Part shown: piece by piece, positions 44,306-55,136 of the stretch
Numbering within the stretch: position 1 is the stretch's first letter
Layout: the number at the start of each line of letters is the position of its first letter
Source: Papaver somniferum
Taxonomy: Eukaryota; Streptophyta; Magnoliopsida; Ranunculales; Papaveraceae
Assembly (NCBI RefSeq): GCF_003573695.1
Contig: NC_039362.1
Location: 10,732,489 to 10,796,488, forward strand
DNA length: 64,000 bases
Reading direction: 5' to 3'
Notes under the pieces: generated by a model
What the model saw: only the letters and a program-made list of their open reading frames with translations
Database searches by the model: none
What the model was told of the DNA's origin: nothing
Translations under genes and position numbers: made by a program

Positions 44306-45233
44306 ATGACTTCTCCCAAACGATCTACTAACCTCCAAGGGAATTCGACAGACGTCGGGCCAATCCGTCAGAAAACTAGAGCTCAAGGAGATGGTCACAA
44401 ACGATGCACCACCAAACGCCCGTCAGCTGTCAGGGATGGGCCTCTCAACTTCCACGGAGCCACCAAGGAGGACAAAGCTTTTATTCCTAATGCAGACGCT
44501 GGTACTGCTGAGGTGGGAAGCAAATAACCTTTCTTAGTGGCAATAAGTGACGACGAGCTTGGAAGTATCAATCGAGCCAACGATCCTTGTTCGTCGCCTG
44601 AGTACAACCCTGCTACACCTACCTCAAAAACACCAAAACAACCTCGTCTGCCATTCGAAGATGCTCCTTTTCACCCAGGCTTGTACAGGTCAACAGGCTC
44701 TGCGGTGACTATTGGTGATTCTGCCATTCAGAACCCAACTGTAGCTCGCGTCATTATGCTCTCCGGTATGCTGCCGGTAGATCGTCATTGTTACGACCAG
44801 ATGACTGACATAAATCAAGCTCTTGACCGTGCAGCTCAATTTCACTTCGCCGTAAGTGTTTTACTAATTTATACGTCTTGCTTCCTTGTTGAATTCCGAA
44901 TTCTTCTGCAATGTTTAACCTATCTCCCTGCAGGGTCTTTCAGTTGTTCGAAAGGTTGGTGAGCTCCATTACGAGGCCTTAGTCAAGAGACACAAAGCTC
45001 ATGAACTTGCCTTGCACCGTCTCGAGCGCGAGAATGACAGATTGAAGCGCCCGATCGAAGGCCTCCACGCAAAAGGTCGTGATGCTGACAATGCTTTGAA
45101 GCTGATGCGTAAGCAACGCGATCGTGCCAACTTTAAGGTTAAAGGCCTTTGAGGTTATGCTGCTGCTCCTTCTGATGTTGAAAAAGCCGTTGACGGTGTT
45201 GACGATAAGCTCTACGATCCGGAAGAGGAATGA
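44306..45233 (+). pseudogene. Antisense spliced gene of Tat 2, coiled-coil C-terminus
   Basis: The ATG at 44306 opens MTSPKRSTNLQGNSTD, a basic Ser/Thr/Pro-rich part. TAA at 44525 is followed in the same frame by PFLVAISDDELGSIN, then GLYRSTGSAVTIGD and AQFHFA at a GT donor (44852). The 82-bp intron ends in CAG at 44933 and the phase is kept. Exon 2 reads GLSVVRKVGELHYEALVKRH and a strong heptad-like coiled coil (LALHRLERENDRLKR). After a TGA at 45150 the frame goes on to an acidic end (DKLYDPEEE) stopping at 45231. The two inner stops could come from CAA and CGA by C-to-T change. No known family. The position equals that of antisense gene A in Tat 1. Confidence 0.6.
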
Positions 45234-45753
45234 AGAGTAGTTGCCTGCGTTTTTTTTTTTTTTTTTAGAAATTTCCATGTCATTCTTCTTAGGCTAGAAT
45301 AGGACTCTAGACATCCAGTTTGATGCTTCAATTTTGCGCTCCTTATTAGCTTTGCTTATTTCCCTTCCCGTAAATGCGCACCAATGAACATTTTACTACT
45401 TCGTAAGGACCCAGTGACCAGTTGTCACTCTTAATTTATTTTTCCTTCTTTAATGGAATGTCTGCTTATTTTCTCTAACTTCTCACTTTGACTGGAGAAT
45501 TCCATGTTGACACTTATCCAATATTCGTCACTTGATACCTTGATATTTAGCTCGTCGTTCAGCAATCTTTTCTAGAAAGACACCTTGTTCGGATGTAGGC
45601 TCCCTCGACAATCTTGCTTATATCTCATGCTTGCAAATCTTACTCTGGCGCAGTAATCATTATTCGCCCCAACTCTTGGAAAGTACACTTTAGTTGTAGG
45701 AAAAAAGTTTATTGAAGAAATGAAATCTACATTAATACGAAATTAAATCTACA
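45234..45753. other. Non-coding gap between convergent antisense gene and pol
   Basis: It holds a T17 run near 45,250 and AT-rich DNA. The plus-strand antisense gene and minus-strand pol converge here, so both transcripts probably end in this gap. No clear terminator motif is evident. Confidence 0.4.
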
Positions 45754-46640
45754 TTAATGAAAATATTTTTTGAGGTTGAAAGAATTCCATGGCTTGGGCT
45801 CTTCCCTCCCATTCATATTCCTTAACCAATAGGCACCACCACTAGCGGGTCTATCAATTAGGAAGGGTCTTTCCCAATTCTCTCCCAGCTTTCCACCGCC
45901 TCCGTCTAACGACTTAGGTCTTGCCCTTCTCAAAACTTGCTCCCCAAGAAGAAAAGTACGTTCTCGTACCTTTTTGTTGTACTGCTGCTTCATGGATTGT
46001 TGGTATATTGCCAACCTTCTCGAAGCTTCATCCCTGACCTCTTCTATCAGCTCCTTGTCTTTTGAAAGAATTTTTGAGTTTTGACCCGACCGTTCCGCTA
46101 GTGTCTTGGTGGTTGGAACCAATAGTTCCACATGCAGTACTGCTTCCGTACCGTATACCAGTGTATACGGTGAAAATCCTGTCGATCGTCTTGGTGTGGT
46201 TATGTATGCCCACAAAACCCCAGGAAAGAATTACGTCCATCTTCCCTTGGCTTTGTCCAAGGTCTTCTTTAGGTTATCCAAGATAACCCTATCAGTCGCC
46301 TCGGCCTGTTCATTGCTTTGTGCATAGTATGGGGTAGAGAAATTGTGTTTAATATGCAGCCCTTCACACAATGATTTTATCGACTCACAATCAAACTGCT
46401 TCCCGTTATCGGAAACGATCATTGCTGGCACGCCGAACCTACAAATGATGTTCTCCCATATGAATTTACGGACATGAACCGCTTCCGTTCTTACCAGTGC
46501 CACAACTTCTACCCACTTCGTGAAATAATCAGTTGCGACCAACAAATATTTTACGCCCCTAGGTGCCGTGGGGAATGGAACTACAATATCCAAACCCCAT
46601 TTGTTGAATGGTCATGGGATCATGACTGGATGCAGTTCAT
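45754..46640 (-). pseudogene. Integrase core and C-terminus of Tat 2
   Basis: After a TGA at 46612 (Trp is expected in the WPF motif), KWGLDIVVPFP carries the first Asp of the DDE set, VSDNGKQFD the second, and QAEATDR the Glu. The usual GNGQAE reads SNEQAE here. A TAA at 46231 precedes GVLWAYITTPRRSTGFSPYT and VYGTEAVLHVE. The C-terminal region (LLGEQVLRRA, then LGENWERPFLI and FNLKKYFH) ends at 45754. Integrase inserts the cDNA copy. Stops make it inactive. Confidence 0.85.
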
Positions 46641-47637
46641 TTGCTGGTCTCATTATTAGAGGTCCATGCAGCTGACATGTCACACACCTTTTGGTATATT
46701 CCTTCGCGTCATTTTGCATGTAAGGCCAAAAATATCCTTGAAACAGCAACCGATGCGCCAGACTTCTTCCTCCAGAATGATTTCCGCAGCACCCTTCATG
46801 TGCTTCTGCTAGCAATTGTTTCCCTAACTCTCGAGTTACACATCGCAGGTACGGTTCCATCGACATCGGTTTCTTGTATAGCTCTCCCTCAATAAGAGCA
46901 TATCTCCTAGCAGTTCTTGTTATCTTCCCGGCTTGATTCTTATCCTGTGGAAGCTCTTGCGTTTTCAGGAAATGAATGTATGGTTGACGCCAATCTTCAG
47001 GTTGGATGTTATCTACTTCATCGGTATCCATAGAATCTTCAGGGATTTCGAGTGAGGAAGAATTATTCTCACCGGCGTAAACTTTGCGTGCAGCGTCGAT
47101 GGTGCTGTGAGTGCTGGGAAGTTCTTGGAATTCGACTACAATATACCGTGTCGTGTCGGATACAACGACTGCCGACACGTAAGCAAGAGCGTCTGCATGC
47201 CTATTTTCTAGCTTTGGCTTTTTCTCGATTTCGAACAATTCAAATTCCTTTGCTAATTCATGTATGTATTCCAAGTAAGATGCTAACCTTTCATTTCTGG
47301 ATTTATATGTGCCACTGTAATGGTTTTCTACCAGTCTTGAATCTGTTATTAGCTTAACCTTCCGCGCCCCCAAGTGAATAGCAGTTTTCAAGCCTGAAAT
47401 TACAGCCTCGTATTCATCTTGGTTGTTTGAGGCTGTAAATCCCAATCAGACAGCCTTCTCAATCCGTAATCCTTCGGGTGAAATCAGCACACACCCAACA
47501 CCTGCCCCGTCGGTATTTGCATATCCGTTTGTGTAGATATTCCACATTCCACTATCACCTTCGGGTGTCATCATCGAGTCCTTATTACCCATTTGCACCC
47601 CAGTTGATTTTGAAGAATTCTTGCAAACGTTTATGCG
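46641..47637 (-). pseudogene. Archaeal-type RNase H and HHCC zinc region of Tat 2
   Basis: WNIYTNGYANTDGAGVGCVL starts the second RNase H. Its first catalytic Asp is replaced by Asn, while Glu in NNQDEYEAVISGL, Asp in LITDSRL and Asp in NRHADALAY remain. A TGA near 47,443 interrupts the domain. A linker with EDWRQPYIHFL leads to the zinc-binding region: LRCVTRE, EAHEGCCGNHSGG, GYFWPYM and YTKRCVTCQLHG supply the two His and two Cys pairs. Only one such region is present, unlike in Tat 1. Confidence 0.8.
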
Positions 47638-49250
47638 TTACCACGGTAGCGGGATAGGCAGTATACTTTCCGTATCATGCAAGATTTCTTCCTCGAGTAT
47701 GGATTCTGAAACTGGAATGTCATCTACTGGGAAGTCCGCCATTAGCGATGTTATTGCATGCCCTTTCTCGGCTGTTCTTGGCTCATAATCAATGGTGTAT
47801 GCACCGAGATAAGTATCCCATGTGGCCAGCCTGCTGGAGTCATCAGTTCTCCCTAATACTTTCTTTAACGGGTACTCAGTATAAACCACAAGTCGTCGTC
47901 CTTCGAAGTATGGCTTTAAACGCCTTGCGGCATGCATAAGAGCTAATGCCATTTTCTCTATTTTTGAGTACCTAGTCTCAGCATCTGTTAGTGATTTGCT
48001 AACAAAATAAACTGGCCTCTCCTCCGGCTCTCGAACAAACAATACTGCACAAACGACATAATCACTTGCAGCCAAATAGATGTAGACCGTCTGGCCAGTC
48101 TTTGGACTTGTGAGGACTGGCGGTGAGATTAGATACTGTTTTATTTCATTAAATGCACGCTCACACTCCTCATTCCAATCAAATTTTTTGACCTTCTTTA
48201 AGGCTAAGAAAAAGGACTTACATTTGTCTGAAAACCAAGAAATGAATCTATTCAACGCAGCTAATCTCCCTGTAAGCCTTTGTATTTCCTTTTTGTTTCT
48301 TGGCGATGACATCTCCAAAATTGCTCTAATTTGTTCTGGATTGGCTTCAATTCCTATTTGTGTCATCATATACCCAAGGAACTTCCCAGATGTGAGTCCA
48401 AAAGAGCACTTAGATGCATTTAACTTCATCCCATATTGCCGGAGCCGATCAAAAGTTCTTTTCAAGTCCATAAGGTGAGATTCCTTCTTTTTGGACTTGA
48501 CCACCATATCGTCGATGTAAACTTCCATGGTTTTCCCGATCATATCCTTGAACATTTCATCCACGAGACGCTGATAAGTTGCTCCCGCGTTCTTCAAACC
48601 AAATGGCATAACGAGGTAACAATATATATTCCTTTGTCTATTATGAACGCCGTATGTTCTTGATCTTTCTCATACAATGGAATTTGATTATAACCATAAT
48701 AACCGTCCAGGAATGCCAATCTTTCAAATCCCGAGGTAGAGTCTACTAACTCAACGATCCTGGGTATGGGGTAAGGATCGCTTGGGCATGCTTTATTCAA
48801 ATTTGTAAAATCAATACATACCCGAATTTTCCCATTTTTCTTCGGAACTACTACAATATTTTCTAACCATTCTGGATACTTGACAGGTCTTATTATTCTT
48901 GCTTCTAACATCCTGTCAATCTCCTCAGCAACATTTGCCTTCCGTTCCGGAGCCATTTTTCGTGGCTTCTGTCTCACTGGTTTAAATCCTTCACTGATAT
49001 TCAACCGATGGCATGCGATGTCGGGGTCAATACCTGGAATGTCCCTGAGACTCCAAGCGAAGACATCTTTATTATTTTTCAGAAGGGTGATCAAGATTTC
49101 ACTTTCGCCTAACGGCAATTCTGCTCTGATAAACGTTGTCTGCTCCTTCCGATCCCCAATTTGCACTTCCACCAACTCCTCAATAGTTGGTGGTCCTTCC
49201 TTTCCTCTTCCTTGATAAGAGGTCGGGAAGCACTGTGATTGCTACAATTT
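47638..49250 (-). pseudogene. Reverse transcriptase and first RNase H of Tat 2
   Basis: DVFAWSLRDIPGIDPDIACH leads in. RT blocks follow: RPVKYPEWLENIVVVPKKNG, VCIDFTNLNKACP, FLDGYYGYNQI, then after a one-base shift near 48,610 MPFGLKNAGATYQRLV and the catalytic YIDD (48,519-48,508). Next are KCSFGLTSGKFLGYM and the connection, then RNase H 1 with IYLAASDYVVCAVLF, PVYFVSKSLTDAETRYSKIE and YTEYPLKKVL. The frame stops with TAA at 47,638. Together they copy the element RNA into DNA. Confidence 0.88.
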
Positions 49251-50242
49251 CTATTCCACCTGGAGTATTTCTGAACCCTTTAGTTCTGACTTTCTATACT
49301 CCTTCATTGCGCTTTCGTGATATTTATGAGATGCCACCTGGTCGCTTTTAACCTTCATCACCCCTGCTGGAGTAATGAACTTCAAGCACTGGTGTACAGT
49401 GGAAGTTACCGCCTCCATTGCATGGATCCAATCACGCCCTAAGATAGCGTTGTAGGGTGCACGACAATCTAGCAACGAGAAATATTGCATAACCATCCTT
49501 CCTCCCACCATCGTAGGAAGATTGATCCTTCCTACTGCTGTCATTGTTTCCCCACTGAATCCAATGATAGGGTTATCATCTGCTTCAACTTGACTCTCTC
49601 TCTCAAATTCATTGAAGAGTATGCTCCTGAGCATATGACGCTAATTGAACTTCCAGTATCACGAACTCGACGTACCTTATACATTTGAATGAGAGCTAGA
49701 ATCATGATTGCATCATTATGTGGTTGATATACTTCAGCAAGATCAGCGTTCGAAAAAGAAATCTCAGTCTTCCCCTCTTCTAAGGTCTCCGTACCAATCA
49801 GACTGGCATAATCGACCTTGTTCGATACTCGCCAATCGTTAATATGACGTAACTTCAACCGTGTAGCATTCTCCTGAGCCTTTCTCGAAGTTATGTTAAC
49901 TCTTGCGTGGCTCACTCTAATCTCTCGTAAATCTAAAGTGTTGTCCAGTGTGTTGACTTGTGCCGGACTATTCTTCACGTATTGCTGCAGCTTTCCTTCT
50001 TCAATCATTTTCTGGACTTCCGCTGCGAGAGCACGACAAGTATCTGTATTGTGCCCATGATCTTTGTGATGAGCACAATATTTATTCTTATCTCTCTTAT
50101 CCCTTGTTTCCGCTGGTAGGGGCTCCGGAATGGGCAACGAGTCTTTAATCTTCTTAAAATGTTCCCCAAGTCCAATATTCAGCTTGGGAAACTTTACTCT
50201 TTGCTTTTCTTGCGGATTACGTGAATCTTCATCGTTTCTCAC
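49251..50242 (-). pseudogene. Gag zinc knuckle and aspartic protease of Tat 2
   Basis: KYCAHHKDHGHNTDTCRAL is a C..H....H.T...C zinc-knuckle-like motif typical of Tat Gag, followed by the conserved EVQKMIEEGKLQQYV. The protease active site is VRDTGSSISVI. After a frame change near 49,600 the C-terminal block YNAILGRDWIHAMEAV appears, and the frame ends at 49,251. The region between this stop and the RT is a linker. Confidence 0.8.
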
Positions 50243-51980
50243 CTTCCTTGATGGACCTTCATGGCTATTGTTTTTGGTATTACCTTCAAATTGTTGTTTC
50301 GGTTTCGCCGGTTCCTCGACATTGTCCTTCTTGCTGTTCGCGACAACTTTGCTTTCTTTTCTTTCTCTGCCTTAGCATATATATCAGACATGTCATACAA
50401 CTCTCTGAGGCTTCTAACTGGTTGGACTGTTAATGAATTGTAAATTCCGAATTCATCATACTCCATTGCATTTTTGTATGCTTCTATCACGAAACTCTCA
50501 TCAACTTTTCCAACTTCGCTTACTTCCTGACAGAACCTTATATTAAAATCACCTAGACTTTCGCCAGGTTCCCTATGCAATAGGAATAAATGACTGCTTC
50601 CATTCTTGCTCCCGAGATTAATCTTGTACTGCTCGAAAAAGGAATCCGACAACATTCCAAAATCCTTGATTGAATTAGACTATAAATGTGAGAACCAAGT
50701 TAGAGCCTTACCCGTCAAAGTCATTGGAAAATTTCTGCAAAGTAGTTCGTCATTGTATCCCCACAAACTCATCGAGGCTTGAAAACACTGGACGTGCTCC
50801 ACCGGATTCCCATTCTTGACGTCAAAAAAGTCTTTGAACTGAGGCTGGATGAAGTTTGAGGGTGGGCGGAATCGTCTTATCTTCCAAACAAATGTAGAAT
50901 CCATTGACTTCTTCATGGATAAGATTTGCTGCTCTTCAACTCTAGATTGATTTTGCATTAACAACTCATCAATCATGGCGCTAAGCTTATTTCTGCTAAG
51001 CACTTTGTCCTTCTCCGAGTCATCCTCCGTTCCTTGCGAATTCGTTCATTCCTAACAAGGTATGTTCTCCTTTTGGAATGATCTCTTTCACGCCTTGATC
51101 TCTTTGAGTACCCATCATTGGTTCGATCAATTCTCAGTCCCTGCCTCCTACGGCTGGTCCCTGCCTGACTACCTCTTTCAACTCCATAATAATAATCATT
51201 ATTTGGAGTATAACATTCATAAAGGTCATTTCCTCGTCGACTACGACTTTGGTAACGGTCCCTTTCATCCACAACTCTTCTTCCGTCATGCCTACTTTGC
51301 CAACGATCATCAATAACTTTGTTTCTTTTTCGTGGACTATCTGGACCTCGGTGACGATTTGTCCTTCCACTTCCAGAACGTGAGTTTGTTGGTGCTTCAA
51401 GCTCCCTTCTTTTCTCCAAAGCAACTTTGAGTCGTTTGTTCTCTCTTTCCAGTTCCTGCAGCCGCTCACGAACTGTTAAATCGATAGTCATCACCTGCGG
51501 GTTATTACCCTGTACGACTTGTGGGTTATGCTGAGCAGCAGGAGGAACATTAACTTGCACAGTTTGAGGGTTGTTATGTTGAGTCACCGGTCGGAGATTG
51601 ATTTGTACCGTAGGTGGAATGTTGGTATGTACGGCTGGTGTGGCGTTAGCCTGACTAACAGGTGGATTGTTAGCTCGGGCACGCACACCTCTGCTAGCAA
51701 TATCCCCTTCTCGAAGGACCTGGTTGCTCGGATGTTGGCCTGAAGATTCTCCTTGATGACGATCTCTTCTGCTGGTGGTAGGAGGTGGAAATCTGTTTAC
51801 CAACACGTAGGTCACCCTAGGAACAAACCCCTCTGAACGTGAACGAGAAGCTGATGATGTTGATGACACCGACGCCGATCTCCCATCCCTCTCGTCGAAG
51901 TTTTGTACAACAACGCTTCTCAAAGTTCGAGTATTTGCTTGTTGATTCGATTGATTCCTAGCGGGTAGATCTACATCCAT
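50239..51980 (-). pseudogene. Gag of Tat 2
   Basis: The ATG at 51980 begins MDVDLPARNQSNQQANTRTL. A long Asn/Gln/Pro-rich region follows, then a coiled coil (RERLQELERENKRLKVALEK) and an Arg-rich stretch. After a frame change near 51,000 the Retrotrans_gag region reads FQASMSLWGYNDELLCRNFP and GKALTWFSHL, a TAG near 50,680, then FGMLSDSFFEQY and LHREPGESLGDFNIRFCQEV, ending at 50,239. Gag forms the particle that packages element RNA. Confidence 0.8.
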
Positions 51981-51989
51981 TTCATGTCG

Positions 51990-52260
51990 ATCTGCTCCTC
52001 ATGCCTCCATTCGTTTCTCTTTTTTTTCAAACTTTTCTTTTACAACTTTGGCAGAACCTTCTGCGACGTTTTTGGATCTTCCCGCAACCTTCTGAAAAAG
52101 TTCTGGATCTTTCAGCAACGTTTTTGAAAGTGTTCAGTAATCCCTGCAACTTTTCGGTACGTTGTTGGAACCTCCTGTAACTTTATGAAAGTGTTCAGAA
52201 GCTCCTGCAACTTTTGTAAAGGTTGTGAAACCTTCTGTATCTCCTTATTCACAATGATTT
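51990..52260. repeat. Degenerate short repeats in the Tat 2 leader
   Basis: CTGCAACTTTT / GCAACCTTCTGAAAAAGTTC / GAACCTTCTG-type units of about 25-60 bp recur between the 5' LTR and gag. It is untranslated leader with no gene. Confidence 0.4.
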
Positions 52261-52331
52261 TGAAACCCTAGTTTCGAAAATCACTTGAAAACGACTTCTA
52301 TCAATTGGGGAGCACGATCTTTTCTTCGTAG

Positions 52332-52350
52332 TCCCCTTGGTCGGCGCCAA
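52332..52350 (-). other. Primer-binding site of Tat 2
   Basis: On the minus strand TGGCGCCGACCAAGGGG follows the LTR end (CCAACA) after about five bases. The TGGCGCCG start is typical of plant Ty3/Gypsy elements. Confidence 0.65.
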
Positions 52351-52354
52351 AAGA

Positions 52355-53100
52355 TGTTGGTGTAAAAATATTCACTCCAACAATCTTCGGGATGCGGGAA
52401 GGTTGATCCAATCGCTGCCGTTGACGAAGAATCTCCAAAGAATTGATCAGAGTGGTGGGGGTACCTGCAAAAACACTCCGATGCTAAAGTCAGCGGATGT
52501 TCTATGCAAGTATATTGTGGTGAAAAGAATAGTGTATCTTTTTTGAGTTGAGACTTAGCCTCTATATATAGGCAGAAGGAGATTTAGCTTTAGGGTTTCA
52601 ATAGTTATCCAAATAACCTCCCGCATCTGTATTCATCCCAAAAAATAACCAGGTTCATGATAAATCCTAATATTTATCATAATCCTCATTTACCCTAATA
52701 ATTATTATCTTGAACAATAATTATTACTACTTAAAATAACTATCCTCTTTCCATCATGATTTATCTTAAATAATATTTAATAATTATCCCATGAAGAACT
52801 TAACCTCTTTTATTGAGATCTTCTTACCCATGGACCTTTGGGCTTCAATAATAAGCCAGACGGGTTTCAACCATAAACCGATTTGGACTTTCATATTAAG
52901 CCAGATGGGTCTCCATAATAGGCCATCAGGTTTCCAAAATAAACCAAATCCAAGCTTCCACAATAAGCCATGTGGGTTTCCAAAACAAACCCACCGGCTT
53001 CCTTGATAAACCGACCGGTTTCTATAATAAATCGGAATTAAGCTTCCATTATAAGCTTCGTGTGATACGCACGTATGCCATTTTGGATAGGGTACAAACA
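52355..53100 (-). repeat. 5' LTR of Tat element 2
   Basis: It matches 42429-43175 with few differences. A self-complementary TATATATA in CTCTATATATAGGC (near 52,565; 42,640 in the other LTR) is the likely TATA box on the minus strand. The U3 with its 20-22-bp units lies at 52,837-53,060. Confidence 0.9.
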
Positions 53101-53105
53101 AGGGA

Positions 53106-54750
53106 TACATTTAATTTGTTGGCCTGATTTGATGATCTGAATCAGAATCTCTGTCATTTACTATCATAGGTCATCGCATTTGTTAATGATCTATCCGAAA
53201 TGAGCCGATGAACAACCAAAAAAATAGAATAAAAAAATAAATCTATCTCGATACGTACCACAATGGCACAATCACCGGACTATCTTAAAATGTCAGAAAC
53301 AAATTGTACGAATAAAATTTGTGATAACTATGTATTAAAACAGGGTTGGTGGTAGGGCGAGTGAGCAGACTTTTGAGAGAATAATCAATTATTGTCAAAG
53401 AAAGGATTACTTCAACCATACAGAAACGAAGTCTTAATAAAATAAAAATAAGATATGATCCCCTATTATCACGTGGACGTCCATCCAACATATTATTTCT
53501 CTCCGGCGGTCCGGCCATAGAGTTAAACGGAATTAATTACGTACCTCAAAAACTGCCATCTCTCTTCTTCTTTTTTTGTTTTCCTCACACACAGATAAGA
53601 ATTACAGTATATTGCAATAGCTATAGGAAGTAATTAAGCAGGTTACAAACAGCCTTAAAATAGAGAAATCTTAGAGCTGAAAAAGTGAAGACCAACGCTG
53701 AAAACTCACAAGTGACACCTGGTCCTAAAGACCTAAAGGAAAATTGTCGATAATTGGACACTACATTAAAATCTGAGACTTGACTTTTCTAACGTCATCT
53801 TCAAAGATGAGTTGATTTCGATGGGACTCCATATGACCCACTCCAAGTTTGCAAAAGAAAAATTTTCATCTAAGTCTCTCCGCCACCACTCGGTTTCATT
53901 ATCTGCCACTCTGCCACCACCCTGTTTTAAAATCTTGTGAAACTCAAATAATGCGTGCCTAAATGTGTTGTTACCTAACGACGATTTTTCTTGTCCTTTT
54001 TGTTGATGTTGAGTTGCTCCTTGAACTTTGTTGTTACATTATTGTGATCAAATCCTCTGTTCTGATCAGTTACCACTTCCATTTGTTGCTCCTTCGATGG
54101 CTTGCCATTGTTACCATAAGTGCTCCCTTTACTTTTTTTCTCCTTTTTTCCTTCGTTACTTTCTTTTGCCTGCTTATTCAATCCCATAATATTGCTAGTC
54201 TGCTGATCAGCCGAGGATGAAATGATTAGCCCCTTATTTTTCTTCTGCTTCTTTCCGTCATTGTTATCTTGACGCCACATTATCACCGAAATATGAAATG
54301 TTAATGTAACGGTTAAAAAGAAACAAATTATAGAATGATAATAACCTTATCCCACTAACAAGAAAAACTTAGTAGCAGTGACAACCAATAAAGGTGGCGG
54401 TGATACTAGTAAACATCGATATTGTAGCAGCCCTTAAACATTGCTCATGCGCTCACAAGATTGCTTGTGTATGTTTTTGATGGTGGTGGGGATGGTGGTA
54501 AAGTTGTAGCAACCAATAAACATTGGCTCATGATCATGTGCTAACAACATTGCTTCCATATATATATGGTGGTGAACAACAACTAATAAGGACTGCTCGT
54601 GTAGACAAAAATGATGGCCGTGGTGGTGTAAAATAAATAAATAAATAAAACTTCTTCTACACTAGTGGTGGTGGTGTAGAAACCAACAAAGTGAAGTGAA
54701 CATCTAAAAACCAACAAAGAAAGGAGAAAGCTTTTATTAAGAAAAGAAAA
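53106..54750. other. Non-coding stretch
   Basis: It is AT-rich DNA with degenerate repeats around 54,370-54,640 (AACCAATAAACATTG, GGTGGTG runs). A Lys/Asn-rich minus-strand open frame at 53,975-54,286 has no recognisable domain and is not claimed as a gene. Confidence 0.4.
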
Positions 54751-55045
54751 TAAAAGACCTCTCCTTACAGATCTCTCCTCCCAAACCATATAATCTTTGT
54801 ATTCTAGTAGACGTGAGCCACTCACTACTAGACCTCTATTTACAGACCTCCTCCCAAACCACATAACCCTTGTATTCTAGTAGACGTCTTTACTAGACCT
54901 CTCCTTACAGACCTCCTCCAAACCATATAATCTTTGTCTTCTAGTAGACTAAAAACAAATGAGTCACCATTACTTTACCGGACCTTATTCCTGACTGTAC
55001 TTCAGTGACCTTCTTCCAAACCGAGTTAACCCTTGTATGCTAGCT
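54751..55045. repeat. Tandem repeat, 65-75-bp unit, three to four copies
   Basis: The unit CTCCTTACAGACCTCCTCCC with AAACCATATAATCTTTGTAT and TCTAGTAGACG occurs with anchors at 54,765, 54,840 and 54,905. A weaker fourth copy follows after 54,990. Confidence 0.75.
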
Positions 55046-55136
55046 AGTAAATAAAAATGATCTGCCATTACTTTAATGCGGAATCCGTAGTAGTTGCGTG
55101 TGATTTATAATACTCCACATAGCACCTTTTTTTCTT

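Larger units (their letters stand above)
42429..53100 (-). mobile_element. Ty3/Gypsy Tat-lineage LTR retrotransposon 2 (10.7 kb, minus strand)
   Basis: LTRs at 42429-43175 (747 bp, 3' LTR in element orientation) and 52355-53100 (746 bp, 5' LTR) have plus-strand ends TGTTGG...ACAAACA. TSD AGGGA occurs at 42424-42428 and 53101-53105. On the minus strand the order is PBS, gag, protease, RT, RNase H, archaeal-type RNase H, integrase, polypurine tract (reverse complement of TCGCCCCCTCTT at 43176) and 3' LTR. A spliced gene on the plus strand lies between integrase and the 3' LTR. Stops and frameshifts disable gag and pol. Confidence 0.92.

Noticed and set aside
53975..54286. Lys/Asn/Gln-rich minus-strand frame
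   Set aside because: The composition is simple and follows local T-richness on the plus strand. No start context, splice sites or family match is visible.
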